Source: Bacteroidia bacterium (lineage in GTDB: Bacteria > Bacteroidota > Bacteroidia > B-17B0 > Aurantibacillaceae). Taken from it: a stretch of DNA of 48,263 nucleotides. Every line of letters begins with the position of its first letter. The first letter of the stretch is position 1. Where the stretch lies: positions 1 through 48,263 of the forward strand of contig JAGNIU010000024.1 in assembly GCA_018000995.1 (NCBI GenBank), written 5' to 3'. Position numbers and translations under genes: made by a program. A model generated the notes under the pieces. That model ran no database searches and had not been told where the DNA came from. It saw nothing but the letters and a program-made list of their open reading frames with translations. Of this stretch, positions 15,953-24,000 are shown piece by piece.

Positions 15953-16654
15953 ATGGAAGCTGTAAAAACCAGAGTATTATTGGTAGAGGACGATCCGAGC
16001 CTGGGAACACTTTTAGAAGAGTATCTAAACGCGAAAGGTTTTGAAACCAAGTTAGCCGACGACGGCAATAAAGGATACGATGCATTTTGCAAAGGCACTT
16101 TTGATTTATTATTATTAGATGTGATGATGCCGCATAAAGATGGTATCACCCTTGCAAAAGAAATTCGTTTAAACGATAAAAACGTACCTATCATTTTCTT
16201 GACTGCGAAAAGCATGAAAGAAGATACCATTGAAGGATTTAATGCGGGTGGTGATGATTATATTACCAAACCATTTAGCATGGAAGAATTAATGGTACGT
16301 ATTAATGCGGTGTTACGCCGTAGCAACAAAAACCGTTCTCAAGATACAGATGAATCAGCCTTCTCAATTGGTAAGTATGAATTCAATTCCGAAAAACAGA
16401 TTTTGTTTCATAACGCAACCGAACAAAAATTAACGACTAAAGAAAGTCAGTTGTTACGTTTGTTATGTGTACATAAGAATGATGTGTTAGACCGTAACTT
16501 CGCTTTAAAAACTATTTGGCATGACGATAATTATTTCAACGGCCGTAGTATGGATGTTTACATTGCAAAATTGCGTAAATATTTAAAAGACGATTCTAAA
16601 GTTGAAATCATCAACATTCACGGTAAAGGATTTAAATTACTGGTGAATTCTTAA
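15953..16654 (+). CDS. OmpR-family response regulator (RprY-like)
   Basis: 233 aa from the ATG at 15953; an in-frame ATG at 15935 would add six residues (MLKLTI). The 15953 start is favoured because family members begin a few residues before the first strand (VLLVEDD). The receiver has phospho-acceptor Asp56 in LLLLDVMMPHKDG, the Thr in FLTAKS and the Lys in YITKPF. The C-terminal winged helix has LTTKESQLLRLL, RSMDVYIAKLRKYL and INIHGKGFKLL. It acts with the kinase just upstream. In Bacteroides the related pair is reported to influence redox and respiratory genes; transfer of that role here is inference. Confidence 0.92.
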   Translation: MEAVKTRVLLVEDDPSLGTLLEEYLNAKGFETKLADDGNKGYDAFCKGTFDLLLLDVMMPHKDGITLAKEIRLNDKNVPIIFLTAKSMKEDTIEGFNAGGDDYITKPFSMEELMVRINAVLRRSNKNRSQDTDESAFSIGKYEFNSEKQILFHNATEQKLTTKESQLLRLLCVHKNDVLDRNFALKTIWHDDNYFNGRSMDVYIAKLRKYLKDDSKVEIINIHGKGFKLLVNS

Positions 16655-16671
16655 ATCAATAACTCTTAAGG

Positions 16672-16704
16672 AAAAAAAGGCTGTCAGAAATGGCGGCTTT
16701 TTTT
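16672..16704. terminator. Bidirectional terminator between rprY-like and EVE genes
   Basis: aaaaaaag(g)ctgtc pairs with ggcggcttttttt through a stem with one bulge and two G-U pairs around an agaaat loop. The A-run and T-run serve the two convergent genes. Confidence 0.65.
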
Positions 16705-17113
16705 ATTTTGCTTCTCCCAGCAAACAAACTTTATCAAACTCTTCTTTTTTTACTACACTAACTGATAGTCGACCAATTTTTACAAACTGCATGTCTTTTA
16801 AAAGTTTGTCGCTTTTTAAGTCTGCTAAGCCAACCGGTTTTTTTAATTGTAAAAACGGCTCAATATCTACACAAACCCAAGCCTCTTCAGTTGTAGTCGG
16901 ATCCTGATAAAACTCCTTTACCACTTTTGCTATGCCTACAATATGCTTTCCTTCATTACTATGATAAAAAAAACACAAGTCGCCTTTTTTCATGGCCTTT
17001 AAATTATTCCGCGCTGCATAATTACGAACGCCGGTCCAGGAAGTTTTTTTATCTTTTTTAAATTGATCCCAACTATAAGCGTCAGGTTCAGATTTGATGA
17101 GCCAGTAATTCAT
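16703..17113 (-). CDS. EVE-domain (PUA-like) protein
   Basis: 136 aa, the usual single-domain EVE length. It shows NYWLIKSEPDAYSWDQFKKD, WTGVRNYAARNNLKAMKKGD, FFYHSNEGKHIVGIAKVVKE and the C-terminal LLKDMQFVKIGRLSVSVV. EVE domains have a PUA-like pocket proposed to recognise modified nucleobases in DNA or RNA, and are often seen near restriction or methylation genes. None is near here. It follows a lipoprotein gene with a 6-bp gap and is probably co-transcribed. Confidence 0.93.
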   Translation of the reverse strand: MNYWLIKSEPDAYSWDQFKKDKKTSWTGVRNYAARNNLKAMKKGDLCFFYHSNEGKHIVGIAKVVKEFYQDPTTTEEAWVCVDIEPFLQLKKPVGLADLKSDKLLKDMQFVKIGRLSVSVVKKEEFDKVCLLGEAK

Positions 17114-17119
17114 TACGTA

Positions 17120-17722
17120 TTATCTCACAATGTTTTTTCGTCTCAATAATTTTTTATTTGTCAAAACACTGCTGGCGTTAAATTTATCGTGTCGCAACAA
17201 TCCAAACTCTGAATTAAAATAATAAATAGATTTTGTTTTACCAGTGTTTGACGGGTCGTTAGCTACAATCACTTTTTCAACGCGTTTGTAATAACGGTCG
17301 TAAATAAATACTGAATCTAAACGACTGCAATTAAATGCTGATGAACTATCGGGGAAATTAAAATCGGTGTAAATTTTAATACCACTATTTGGTAAGCCAC
17401 CTGTATTTTTCTCAATGCCGTTTTGATAAATAGCCATATTTGATCCTAATAAATTAGGATAGCTAACTAAATTGTAGCCATACGCATGAAATTCTTCACA
17501 AGTACCGGCTTTGCCCTCCGAAAAACTGCTAATAACAGTACTATCATAAGCTAAATTAACCGAATCAATATATATCCAATAAGATCCTGTTTTTAGTTTT
17601 CCGTTTAACAAATCGGGCGATGTAATTTCATAATAAACACCGCTACATCCGCTTTCGTTTTCTTTGTCCTTATCGCAACTCACCATTGCAATAACACTTA
17701 GTAATAAAATTATTTTCTTCAT
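17120..17722 (-). CDS. Lipoprotein of unknown function
   Basis: 200 aa. A lipoprotein signal is followed by Cys16 in VIAMVSC. The mature protein is beta-rich with three further Cys (SGCSGVYY, GTCEEFHAYG, FNCSRLDS), consistent with a small disulfide-stabilised extracytoplasmic domain. The segment LKTGSYWIYIDSVN resembles lipoproteins with a YWIYxDS pattern that I associate with Bacteroidota, but no family name is certain. It is the first gene of the pair with the EVE gene. Confidence 0.75.
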   Translation of the reverse strand: MKKIILLLSVIAMVSCDKDKENESGCSGVYYEITSPDLLNGKLKTGSYWIYIDSVNLAYDSTVISSFSEGKAGTCEEFHAYGYNLVSYPNLLGSNMAIYQNGIEKNTGGLPNSGIKIYTDFNFPDSSSAFNCSRLDSVFIYDRYYKRVEKVIVANDPSNTGKTKSIYYFNSEFGLLRHDKFNASSVLTNKKLLRRKNIVR

Positions 17723-17864
17723 TTCGACTATGAAGTTACGGATTTTGAAGAGTCCTTTTTTAAAAATGCTTCAACAATCCACTCTTAATAATTAGCTTAA
17801 AACCGTTTGAAAAGCCATTAAAATGGCGTAATTTTAACCTTTCGATATAAACCGGAAATAACAA

Positions 17865-19274
17865 ATGAGTTGCGGAAATTGCAGTACAGGAAGAGGAAAC
17901 CATAACACATCTACAGGAGTACCTGCAGGCTGTAATAATAATGGTTCTTGCGGTACAGGTGGGGGTTGTAATAAACTCAATGTATTTGATTGGTTAGGCA
18001 ACATGAGCTTACCAGGCGGACAATCCCAATTTGATATCGTGGAAGTTCGTTTTAAAAATTCGCGTAAAGATTTTTTTAAAAATGTTAATGCCCTTAGTTT
18101 AAACGTTGGTGATGTTATTGCAGTAGAAGCCAGTCCGGGACATGATATTGGCATAGTTTCTTTAACAGGAGAATTGGTTCGCCTGCAAATGAAAAAGAAA
18201 AATGTAAATTTTGATAGTGAAGAAATTAAAAAAATTTACCGTAAAGCTAAACAACAAGATATTGATAAATGGCGCGAAGGTCAAGGTCTTGAAGTGGCTA
18301 CCATGTATAAAGCCCGCACCATTGCCTTGCAATTAGGTTTGCAAATGAAATTAAGTGATGTAGAATATCAAGGTGATAAATCGAAAGCTATTTTTTATTA
18401 CACAGCTGATGAACGCGTTGATTTTCGTGAATTAATAAAAGTTTTAGCTGATGCCTTCAAAGTTAGAATTGAAATGCGTCAGATTGGCGCTCGACAAGAA
18501 GCAGCGCGTTTAGGTGCGATTGGTGCTTGTGGAAGAGAATTATGTTGTAGTACTTGGTTAACTGATTTCAGAACAGTTTCAACCTCAGCAGCACGTTACC
18601 AGCAATTATCATTAAACCCAATGAAATTAGCCGGACAATGCGGTAAATTAAAATGTTGTTTGAATTATGAGTTAGATACTTATCAGGATGCATTAAAAGA
18701 ATTTCCACAAATTGATGGTAAACGATTACACTCTCAAAAAGGAGATGCTTTTTTACAAAAGACCGATATTTTTAAAAGATTAATTTGGTGGTCGTACACA
18801 ACAGAACCTGATGTTTTTATTCCGTTAAGTATTGCACGTGTGAAAGAAGTTTTAGCTATGAACGAGAAAGGTGAAAAGCCTGTTGACCTAGCTGAATTTA
18901 AAGAAGTAAGCGCAATACCTGAAGTGAAACAACCTGATTTTGAAAATGTAGTTGGGCAGGATAGCTTAACCCGTTTTGATAAACAAAAAAATCAAAACAG
19001 AAACAAACACAAAAAACCTCAAGGTAATAAAGGCCCAAATCCGAATAACAAAAGCACGAACCCTAACAACAAGAATCCCAACACTAAAACACAGAACCCA
19101 AATAATAAAACCGCGAACCCTAATAACAAAAGCGGTAATAATCAACCACGCAAACCAAATCCTAATCAAAAACCAAATAACAATCCGAACAATAAAGGAG
19201 GCGGCAATAAACCTAATCACAACAAGCCAAACAATAACCCAAACAATAATCCAACCAAGCCAAAAGATAATTAG
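17865..19274 (+). CDS. ricT: RicT/PSP1-domain protein with Cys-rich head and Asn/Lys/Pro tail
   Basis: 469 aa. The N-terminus is Cys-rich (MSCGNCSTG..., six Cys before residue 36). The PSP1 core (about residues 55-290) includes GDVIAVEASPGHDIGIVSLTG, RQIGARQEAARLGAIGACGR, ELCCSTWLTDF and AGQCGKLKCCLNYE. The Cys residues in the core match those tied to a [4Fe-4S] cluster in RicT. The last 95 residues are a low-complexity tail built on NPNNK repeats. In Bacillus RicT works with RicA and RicF in RNase Y maturation; the role in Bacteroidota is not settled. gldH follows 6 bp downstream, a pairing I know from Bacteroidota. Confidence 0.88.
   Translation: MSCGNCSTGRGNHNTSTGVPAGCNNNGSCGTGGGCNKLNVFDWLGNMSLPGGQSQFDIVEVRFKNSRKDFFKNVNALSLNVGDVIAVEASPGHDIGIVSLTGELVRLQMKKKNVNFDSEEIKKIYRKAKQQDIDKWREGQGLEVATMYKARTIALQLGLQMKLSDVEYQGDKSKAIFYYTADERVDFRELIKVLADAFKVRIEMRQIGARQEAARLGAIGACGRELCCSTWLTDFRTVSTSAARYQQLSLNPMKLAGQCGKLKCCLNYELDTYQDALKEFPQIDGKRLHSQKGDAFLQKTDIFKRLIWWSYTTEPDVFIPLSIARVKEVLAMNEKGEKPVDLAEFKEVSAIPEVKQPDFENVVGQDSLTRFDKQKNQNRNKHKKPQGNKGPNPNNKSTNPNNKNPNTKTQNPNNKTANPNNKSGNNQPRKPNPNQKPNNNPNNKGGGNKPNHNKPNNNPNNNPTKPKDN
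18985..19270 (+). repeat. Degenerate tandem repeat encoding NPNNK-type units
   Basis: Imperfect units of roughly 12-21 bp (aaccctaacaacaa and variants) encode NPNNKST, NPNNKN, NPNNKTA, NPNNKSG and similar in the ricT tail. Such tracts are prone to length change by slippage. Confidence 0.6.
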
Positions 19275-19280
19275 TTTGAA

Positions 19281-19760
19281 ATGAGAGGCCTTGCTTTAAA
19301 TACAGTTTTACTCTTTTCGATTTTACTTTTGAGTTCATGCGGAAACAATGTTGTGTTTAGTAAATACCAAAATTTTGAAGAGAACAATTGGTACGCAAAA
19401 AACAAGGTGAGTTTTGAGGTTGAGATGACAGATTTAAATTCTTTACACGATATCGGCGTCATGGTTCGTCACGCCGATGCATATCCTTACAGTAATTTAT
19501 ATTTATTCTTAACCACAACTTATCCGGATGGTAAAGTAATGCAAGATACTTTAGAATGTATTTTAGCAAATACAAAAGGCGAATGGATGGGAAATGGTGC
19601 CGGTGATATTTTTGATATTACTATTCCCTTAAAACAAAGTACACGTTTTCCTTTAGCAGGAAAATATACTTTTACATTTGAGCAAGCCATGCGTACCGAC
19701 CCGCTTCCATTAATTATGGATTTTGGCTTTGAGGTAAAGAAATCAAGGTCAGGAAATTAA
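19281..19760 (+). CDS. gldH: Gliding motility lipoprotein GldH
   Basis: 159 aa. Lipobox LLLSSC with Cys20. The mature part matches GldH in pattern: FSKYQNFEENNWYAKNKVSFE, VMVRHADAYPYSNLYLFLTTTYPDGK, GEWMGNGAGDIFD and FPLAGKYTFTFEQAMR with a following DPLPLIMDFGFEV. GldH is a lipoprotein needed for gliding in Flavobacterium johnsoniae. Together with the T9SS cargo in this window it suggests a gliding-type T9SS lineage. It lies in a ricT-gldH operon and overlaps the convergent J-domain gene by 4 bp. Confidence 0.93.
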   Translation: MRGLALNTVLLFSILLLSSCGNNVVFSKYQNFEENNWYAKNKVSFEVEMTDLNSLHDIGVMVRHADAYPYSNLYLFLTTTYPDGKVMQDTLECILANTKGEWMGNGAGDIFDITIPLKQSTRFPLAGKYTFTFEQAMRTDPLPLIMDFGFEVKKSRSGN

Positions 19761-20659
19761 TTCTTCAGGAAAAAATCTTTTTCTTCTATTTTATCCATTA
19801 AACTAAGAGTTGCTTCATCCAGCGTTACCGTCCAACCATTCGTCTTTTTTGTATTAATGACGTAGTACGCCGCATTATCATTAAAGCCACCAATTACATT
19901 TAAGTTCTTATGTTCCTTTTGTTTGTTCCAATTTTTACCGGTGGCTACTTTTACATTCATTACGGTATTAGGTAATTGTTCTACTTCCGCCGAAATGCCC
20001 ATTTTAATAACAAAGCTGCGCAAGAATTTATTTTCCGTATCTGTTAAACAAATAATCGCATCCTTACTCGAAAGATTTTTTATGATAAAGCTTCGGTTCG
20101 CAACCGTATCATACACCGGATATTTAAAAAACGAAGTGTAGGGGTCGGAATACATATCCAATTCATCCTTTTTTTCTGGCGTCACAACAGCTGTGCTTTT
20201 TATTTCTTCATCCGTACTTTGCTCGTAGGTGTTTAAAATAAACATTAATAACCCAACTGCTAATGGCACCGCAAACAAAATGTATTTATACTCGTTGTAA
20301 TTTTTTTTTGTAACGGTTGCTTGTTTTACCGAACGCTCATACTCTTTTTTGTAATGCTCTTTGTAATATTGTCGGCGTTTTAATTCTTCGTCGCTAAAGT
20401 TCCACTCTTTTTGTTTTGAGGTGCTTGTTTTTTTTGTTGTGAAATTTTCGGTGCTTCCATGTTTTATTTTCGAATCATATTGTCGGCGACGTGAGGTGTC
20501 AATTAAAATTTCGTAAGCCATTAATATTTTTCCGAACTCTTCATTCCCGTGTGGATTTTTATCCGGATGATATAATTTAGCCAAGCGCCTGAATGCAGAT
20601 TTAATCTGATCATTACTCGCGCCCTGTGAAATTCCTAATATGTCGTAGTATGTTTGCAC
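19757..20659 (-). CDS. Membrane-anchored J-domain protein
   Basis: 300 aa from a GTG start. The J domain is at residues 2-62 with YYDILGISQGASNDQIKSAF and the HPD motif in KLYHPDKNPHG. A charged linker follows, then one transmembrane helix (YILFAVPLAVGLLMFIL, about residues 125-142), and the remaining 155 residues form a beta-rich domain with no recognised family. J domains stimulate DnaK ATPase. There is no G/F or zinc region, so this is not DnaJ itself; it is probably a type III J protein that recruits DnaK to the membrane. The orientation of the C-terminal domain is not certain. Confidence 0.88.
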   Translation of the reverse strand: MQTYYDILGISQGASNDQIKSAFRRLAKLYHPDKNPHGNEEFGKILMAYEILIDTSRRRQYDSKIKHGSTENFTTKKTSTSKQKEWNFSDEELKRRQYYKEHYKKEYERSVKQATVTKKNYNEYKYILFAVPLAVGLLMFILNTYEQSTDEEIKSTAVVTPEKKDELDMYSDPYTSFFKYPVYDTVANRSFIIKNLSSKDAIICLTDTENKFLRSFVIKMGISAEVEQLPNTVMNVKVATGKNWNKQKEHKNLNVIGGFNDNAAYYVINTKKTNGWTVTLDEATLSLMDKIEEKDFFLKN

Positions 20660-20667
20660 CTAAAACA

Positions 20668-20691
20668 AAAGCCGCCTTTTGGGGCGGCTTT
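20668..20691 (-). terminator. Terminator after the peptide-binding lipoprotein gene
   Basis: aaagccgcc (20668-20676) pairs with ggcggcttt (20683-20691). On the minus strand it continues as tgtttta. It lies between the 3' end of the SBP gene and the GTG start of the J-domain gene. Confidence 0.8.
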
Positions 20692-20707
20692 CAAATGAAA
20701 TTAAAAA

Positions 20708-22438
20708 TTATTTTTTCTTATCAAGCGGCTCCGGTGTGCCAATCATTACTCTTGTTAGATCAAAATAACGTAATGGGTTTACAAAAAAGTTTTTTAGTTT
20801 CGAGCTTATTAAACGGTAATTACTTTCGTACCATAATACCATTATTGGCGCTTCACTCATTAAAATCTGTTCTGCTTTCATAAAATAAACATACGAGCTG
20901 TCTTTTTGTCTAGCGTCGCGACCCAATTTATAATACTTATCAAACTCTTTATTTACATAACGCTGCGTGTTTGGATACGATGTTTTTGAAGTGTCTGCGG
21001 GAACAGGCTCACCATAAAACACTGATAAGAATGATTCCGGACTTGGATAATCTGCAATCCAACCATCACGGAAAATGTTTCCCAAGCCTTTGTGTTGCAA
21101 TCTGTATTTTTCGTTGTTGCTTAAAGATTCGAAAGTGATATTAACATTTAGATTTTCTCTTAAGTGGCGTTGGATTTCGGCAGCAACAGTATTGTTACGT
21201 GTGTTTCCTGAATTTACGATTAATGAAACTTCAGGAAAACCAACTCCACCCGGATAACCGGCTTCCATTAATAATTTCTTAGCCTTTTCAGGATCAAAGT
21301 TATATCCAACAATTTCACCTACTTTATATGCTTCAAAAGTTGGAGGTGTAATACCATAACTTCCCGGACCGTATGCTTGTCCTTGTAATACTTTATCAAT
21401 TATTTTATCGCGATCAATGGCGTAGTTAAAAGCCTGACGAACTTTAACATTATTAAATGGCGGTTTGTGAAGATTGAATACATAATACTGACTAATCATT
21501 TCAGAACTTCTTTCCAAAATAAACGCAGGGGGATTGTTTTCAAAATCCTTAATATTTTCTTCTACAATTGTTCTAACTGCATTCGATGGGATTGAACCAA
21601 CATATTCACATTTACCCTCTTTAAAAGCAGTTAAGCCTTCTTCTGTTGAATTTAAAATATCAACGATAACACTATCCAAATACGGTAATGAATTTCCTTT
21701 TTCATCTTTACCATAATAGTTTGGATTACGCATAAGGGTTATGCGTTTAGGCGTAGAGAATTTAGCGCTGTAAACAAACGGACCGGCGCCCACTTTTAAA
21801 TTCTCATAATTTTGTTTGTATGCTGCTTCGCTAATGATTGAAGTAACAGGATTCGCTAATATTTGCAAGAAAATTCCTGAAGCATTATTCAGTGATATAC
21901 TAAATGTGTACTTGTCAATAACTTTAAAACCGGTTAATTCAGCCTTTTGTCCTTTAGTAGTGGCTTCAAAATATTCGTTTGCGCCCACAATTCTGTCTTT
22001 ACATACGGTTGCAAAGTGCATATTCGTGTTTCTATCAGTACATAATAGTTCAAAAGTAAATTTTACATCCTGCGATGTAACTTCGTTTCCTGGTTTTCCA
22101 TCCTCTGTGTTATGAAAATGAGCATCCTTTCTTAAATGGAAAGTGATAGTTTTACCGTCAGCAGAAACTTCCCATTTTTCAGCTAAGCCAGGAACAGGTT
22201 CAAGGGTTTTAGGGTTAAGTCTAACCAAGCCTTCATGTATCTGGCTAGCAATCAGGCCCTCAATCTGTGATGTGATAGCTTGAGGGAAAATATTTTTTGG
22301 TGGGGTTACCTCAGCAATTCTAATAGATCCGCCACTTCCTTCGGGGCGTTGACTATTATCAGATTCCTTACTTCCGCCGCAAGCCGCCAAAACTGCTGAT
22401 ATAGCAATAATGTATCCGTATTTTGATATGATATTCAT
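20708..22438 (-). CDS. Peptide/nickel-type ABC transporter substrate-binding lipoprotein (SBP_bac_5)
   Basis: 576 aa. Lipobox AVLAAC with Cys20. Family 5 SBP features are IHEGLVRLNPKTLEPVPGLAEKWEVSADGKTITFHLR, VRQAFNYAIDRDKII, YNFDPEKAKKLLMEAGYPGG and the late RYVNKEFDKYY. The length is typical of OppA/DppA-like proteins. The family binds oligopeptides or related ligands for an ABC permease. No permease or ATPase gene is adjacent, so the partner must be elsewhere. A promoter is seen on the minus strand: TTG (22488-22486), 20 bp, TAGTTTTG (22465-22458). Confidence 0.92.
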   Translation of the reverse strand: MNIISKYGYIIAISAVLAACGGSKESDNSQRPEGSGGSIRIAEVTPPKNIFPQAITSQIEGLIASQIHEGLVRLNPKTLEPVPGLAEKWEVSADGKTITFHLRKDAHFHNTEDGKPGNEVTSQDVKFTFELLCTDRNTNMHFATVCKDRIVGANEYFEATTKGQKAELTGFKVIDKYTFSISLNNASGIFLQILANPVTSIISEAAYKQNYENLKVGAGPFVYSAKFSTPKRITLMRNPNYYGKDEKGNSLPYLDSVIVDILNSTEEGLTAFKEGKCEYVGSIPSNAVRTIVEENIKDFENNPPAFILERSSEMISQYYVFNLHKPPFNNVKVRQAFNYAIDRDKIIDKVLQGQAYGPGSYGITPPTFEAYKVGEIVGYNFDPEKAKKLLMEAGYPGGVGFPEVSLIVNSGNTRNNTVAAEIQRHLRENLNVNITFESLSNNEKYRLQHKGLGNIFRDGWIADYPSPESFLSVFYGEPVPADTSKTSYPNTQRYVNKEFDKYYKLGRDARQKDSSYVYFMKAEQILMSEAPIMVLWYESNYRLISSKLKNFFVNPLRYFDLTRVMIGTPEPLDKKK

Positions 22439-22457
22439 AAAATGTTTATATTCACTG

Positions 22458-22488
22458 CAAAACTACTTAAATATAACTCATTTTTCAA
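22458..22488 (-). promoter_or_regulatory. Promoter of the substrate-binding lipoprotein gene
   Basis: Minus strand: TTG (22488-22486), 20-bp spacer, -7 box TAGTTTTG (22465-22458), 19 bp before the ATG at 22438. Confidence 0.6.
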
Positions 22489-22593
22489 CTCTATGCAAAT
22501 AGACTAATATTTTTGAAAATTTATTTTGTTTTTTTAAAATATCGTTTTAATATTGCAACGCCGTTTAATGCGGCCATTTTTTTGAATTTGTCG

Positions 22594-23403
22594 ATGAAAA
22601 AAATATTTCTATACCTTCTTTTAGCCGGGTTCTCGGGCTTCAAAGCCTATTCGCAAGGAGGAGTTATTATTCTTGAAGGCAACTATCAGGGGAAAAATCT
22701 ATACGTTCAAAACCCTTACGGTAGCGGCGGTGTTGGTTTTTGCGTTACTGAGGTGCTTGTTAACGGAAATATTGCTACTGATGAGATTGCATCTAGCGCG
22801 TTTGAAGTTGATTTTAAGCCACATAAACTAAATGTTGGAGATAAAGTTGAGATTAAAATCAAACATAAGGAAGACTGCAAGCCTAAAGTGTTAAATCCTG
22901 AGGTTTTAAAACCTAAGAGTACATTTGAAGTTATCAGCATGTCTTTCGAGAAAGATGGCACGGTAAAATGGTCTACTAAGTCTGAAACAGGAAAATTAGC
23001 CTTTGCTATTGAGCAATTCCGTTGGAACAAATGGGTAAAAGTTGGCGAAGTTGATGGTATCGGTACTCCTGCTACAAATCCTTATACTTTTAAAGTTCAA
23101 CCACACTCTGGTAAAAATCAAGTTCGTGTTCGTCAAACTGACTATAGTGGTCAACCTCGTTTATCTAAACCGGTTGAATGTATGGCTGATGTTCCTGAAA
23201 TCACCTTTGCGCCCGTAAAAGCTTCTAAAGACATTAATTTCATTGCTAACGATAAGCCTATTGAAACTATGTACGAGATTTACGATCAGTACGGTAACAT
23301 CGTTAAAAAAGGATTTGGCTCTAAAGTTGATGTTTCTAACTTACCTAAAGGTGGTTACTTCTTAAACTTCGACAATAAAATGGGTGAATTCGTTAAAAAG
23401 TAA
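22594..23403 (+). CDS. Secreted protein with C-terminal T9SS-like sorting module
   Basis: 269 aa from the ATG at 22594. The frame is open to an ATG at 22513, but the extra 27 residues would precede a good signal peptide (MKKIFLYLLLAGFSGFKAYSQ), so the shorter form is chosen. The N-terminal domain (GVIILEGNYQGKNLYVQNPYG) is a beta sandwich seen in Bacteroidota secreted proteins of unknown role. A fibronectin-like middle follows. The last 45 residues, YEIYDQYGNIVKKGFGSKVDVSNLPKGGYFLNF in sense, resemble the end of a T9SS type A domain but lack the usual YPNP start. Function unknown. Confidence 0.8.
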   Translation: MKKIFLYLLLAGFSGFKAYSQGGVIILEGNYQGKNLYVQNPYGSGGVGFCVTEVLVNGNIATDEIASSAFEVDFKPHKLNVGDKVEIKIKHKEDCKPKVLNPEVLKPKSTFEVISMSFEKDGTVKWSTKSETGKLAFAIEQFRWNKWVKVGEVDGIGTPATNPYTFKVQPHSGKNQVRVRQTDYSGQPRLSKPVECMADVPEITFAPVKASKDINFIANDKPIETMYEIYDQYGNIVKKGFGSKVDVSNLPKGGYFLNFDNKMGEFVKK

Positions 23404-23424
23404 TAATCTTCATTAAATATATTT

Positions 23425-23451
23425 AAAGCCTCCTTATTGGGGGCTTTTTTA
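23425..23451 (+). terminator. Terminator after the secreted protein gene
   Basis: aaagcctcc pairs with gggggcttt (one G-U) across ttatt, followed by a T run. Confidence 0.85.
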
Positions 23452-23483
23452 TTGCCACTAAGCGGGTAAAATCCCTAAATTTG
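23452..23483 (+). promoter_or_regulatory. Promoter of biotin carrier / SOD operon
   Basis: TTG (23452-23454), 21-bp spacer and the perfect -7 box TAAATTTG (23476-23483), 6 bp before the ATG at 23490. The TTG inside the -7 box is a false start for the gene. Confidence 0.65.
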
Positions 23484-23489
23484 AAATCT

Positions 23490-23999
23490 ATGTACAATAT
23501 AACTATAAACGGAAAAAGTACTTTAAAAACCGAATTAGACTTTAATGGCACAAAAGTTTCAGGGACATCAAATGGGAAACCAATTGAAGCCGACATTTTA
23601 AGTACAGGTCATCAACAATATCATTTACTTCTCAATAATCAATCGTACAATATAGAGCTTGTAAAAGCCGATTACTCCGAAAAAAAATTGGTAGTAAAAG
23701 TAAATGGCAAAAAATATACACTCGATGTAAAAGATAAATACGATGAGCTCTTGCATAATCTTGGTTTAGATAATATCGCCGCGAAAAAAATAAATGATGT
23801 GAAAGCTCCAATGCCGGGCATGGTTTTAAATATTTTAGTGGGGGAAGGTCAGCAAGTAAAAAAAGGAGATTCTTTATTAGTATTAGAAGCTATGAAAATG
23901 GAAAACGTTTTGAAATCACCAACCGATGGTGTGATTAAAAAAGTTGTGGCAATAAAAGGAACAGCGGTAGAAAAAAATCAATTACTAATTCAATTTTAA
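23490..23999 (+). CDS. Biotin carboxyl carrier protein subunit of an acyl-CoA carboxylase
   Basis: 169 aa from the ATG at 23490; a TTG at 23481 in frame belongs to the -7 box and is rejected. The N-terminal 100 residues resemble the beta-rich BT-like linker of carboxylase alpha subunits. The C-terminal biotinyl domain (about residues 100-169) has APMPGMVLNILVGEGQQVKKG and the biotinylation site LVLEAMKMENVL (Lys of AMKM). In Bacteroidota such stand-alone BCCPs work with a separate biotin carboxylase and carboxyltransferase, often for propionyl-CoA or acetyl-CoA. These subunits are not in the window. The SOD gene starts one base after its stop. Confidence 0.9.
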   Translation: MYNITINGKSTLKTELDFNGTKVSGTSNGKPIEADILSTGHQQYHLLLNNQSYNIELVKADYSEKKLVVKVNGKKYTLDVKDKYDELLHNLGLDNIAAKKINDVKAPMPGMVLNILVGEGQQVKKGDSLLVLEAMKMENVLKSPTDGVIKKVVAIKGTAVEKNQLLIQF

Positions 24000-24000
24000 A

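Noticed and set aside
18976..19284. Second plus-strand frame in the ricT tail
   Set aside because: It is an out-of-frame reading of the Asn-rich repeat, with biased composition and no start context.
22513..22593. Longer start for the secreted protein gene
   Set aside because: The extra 27 residues would bury a clean signal peptide that begins at the ATG at 22594.
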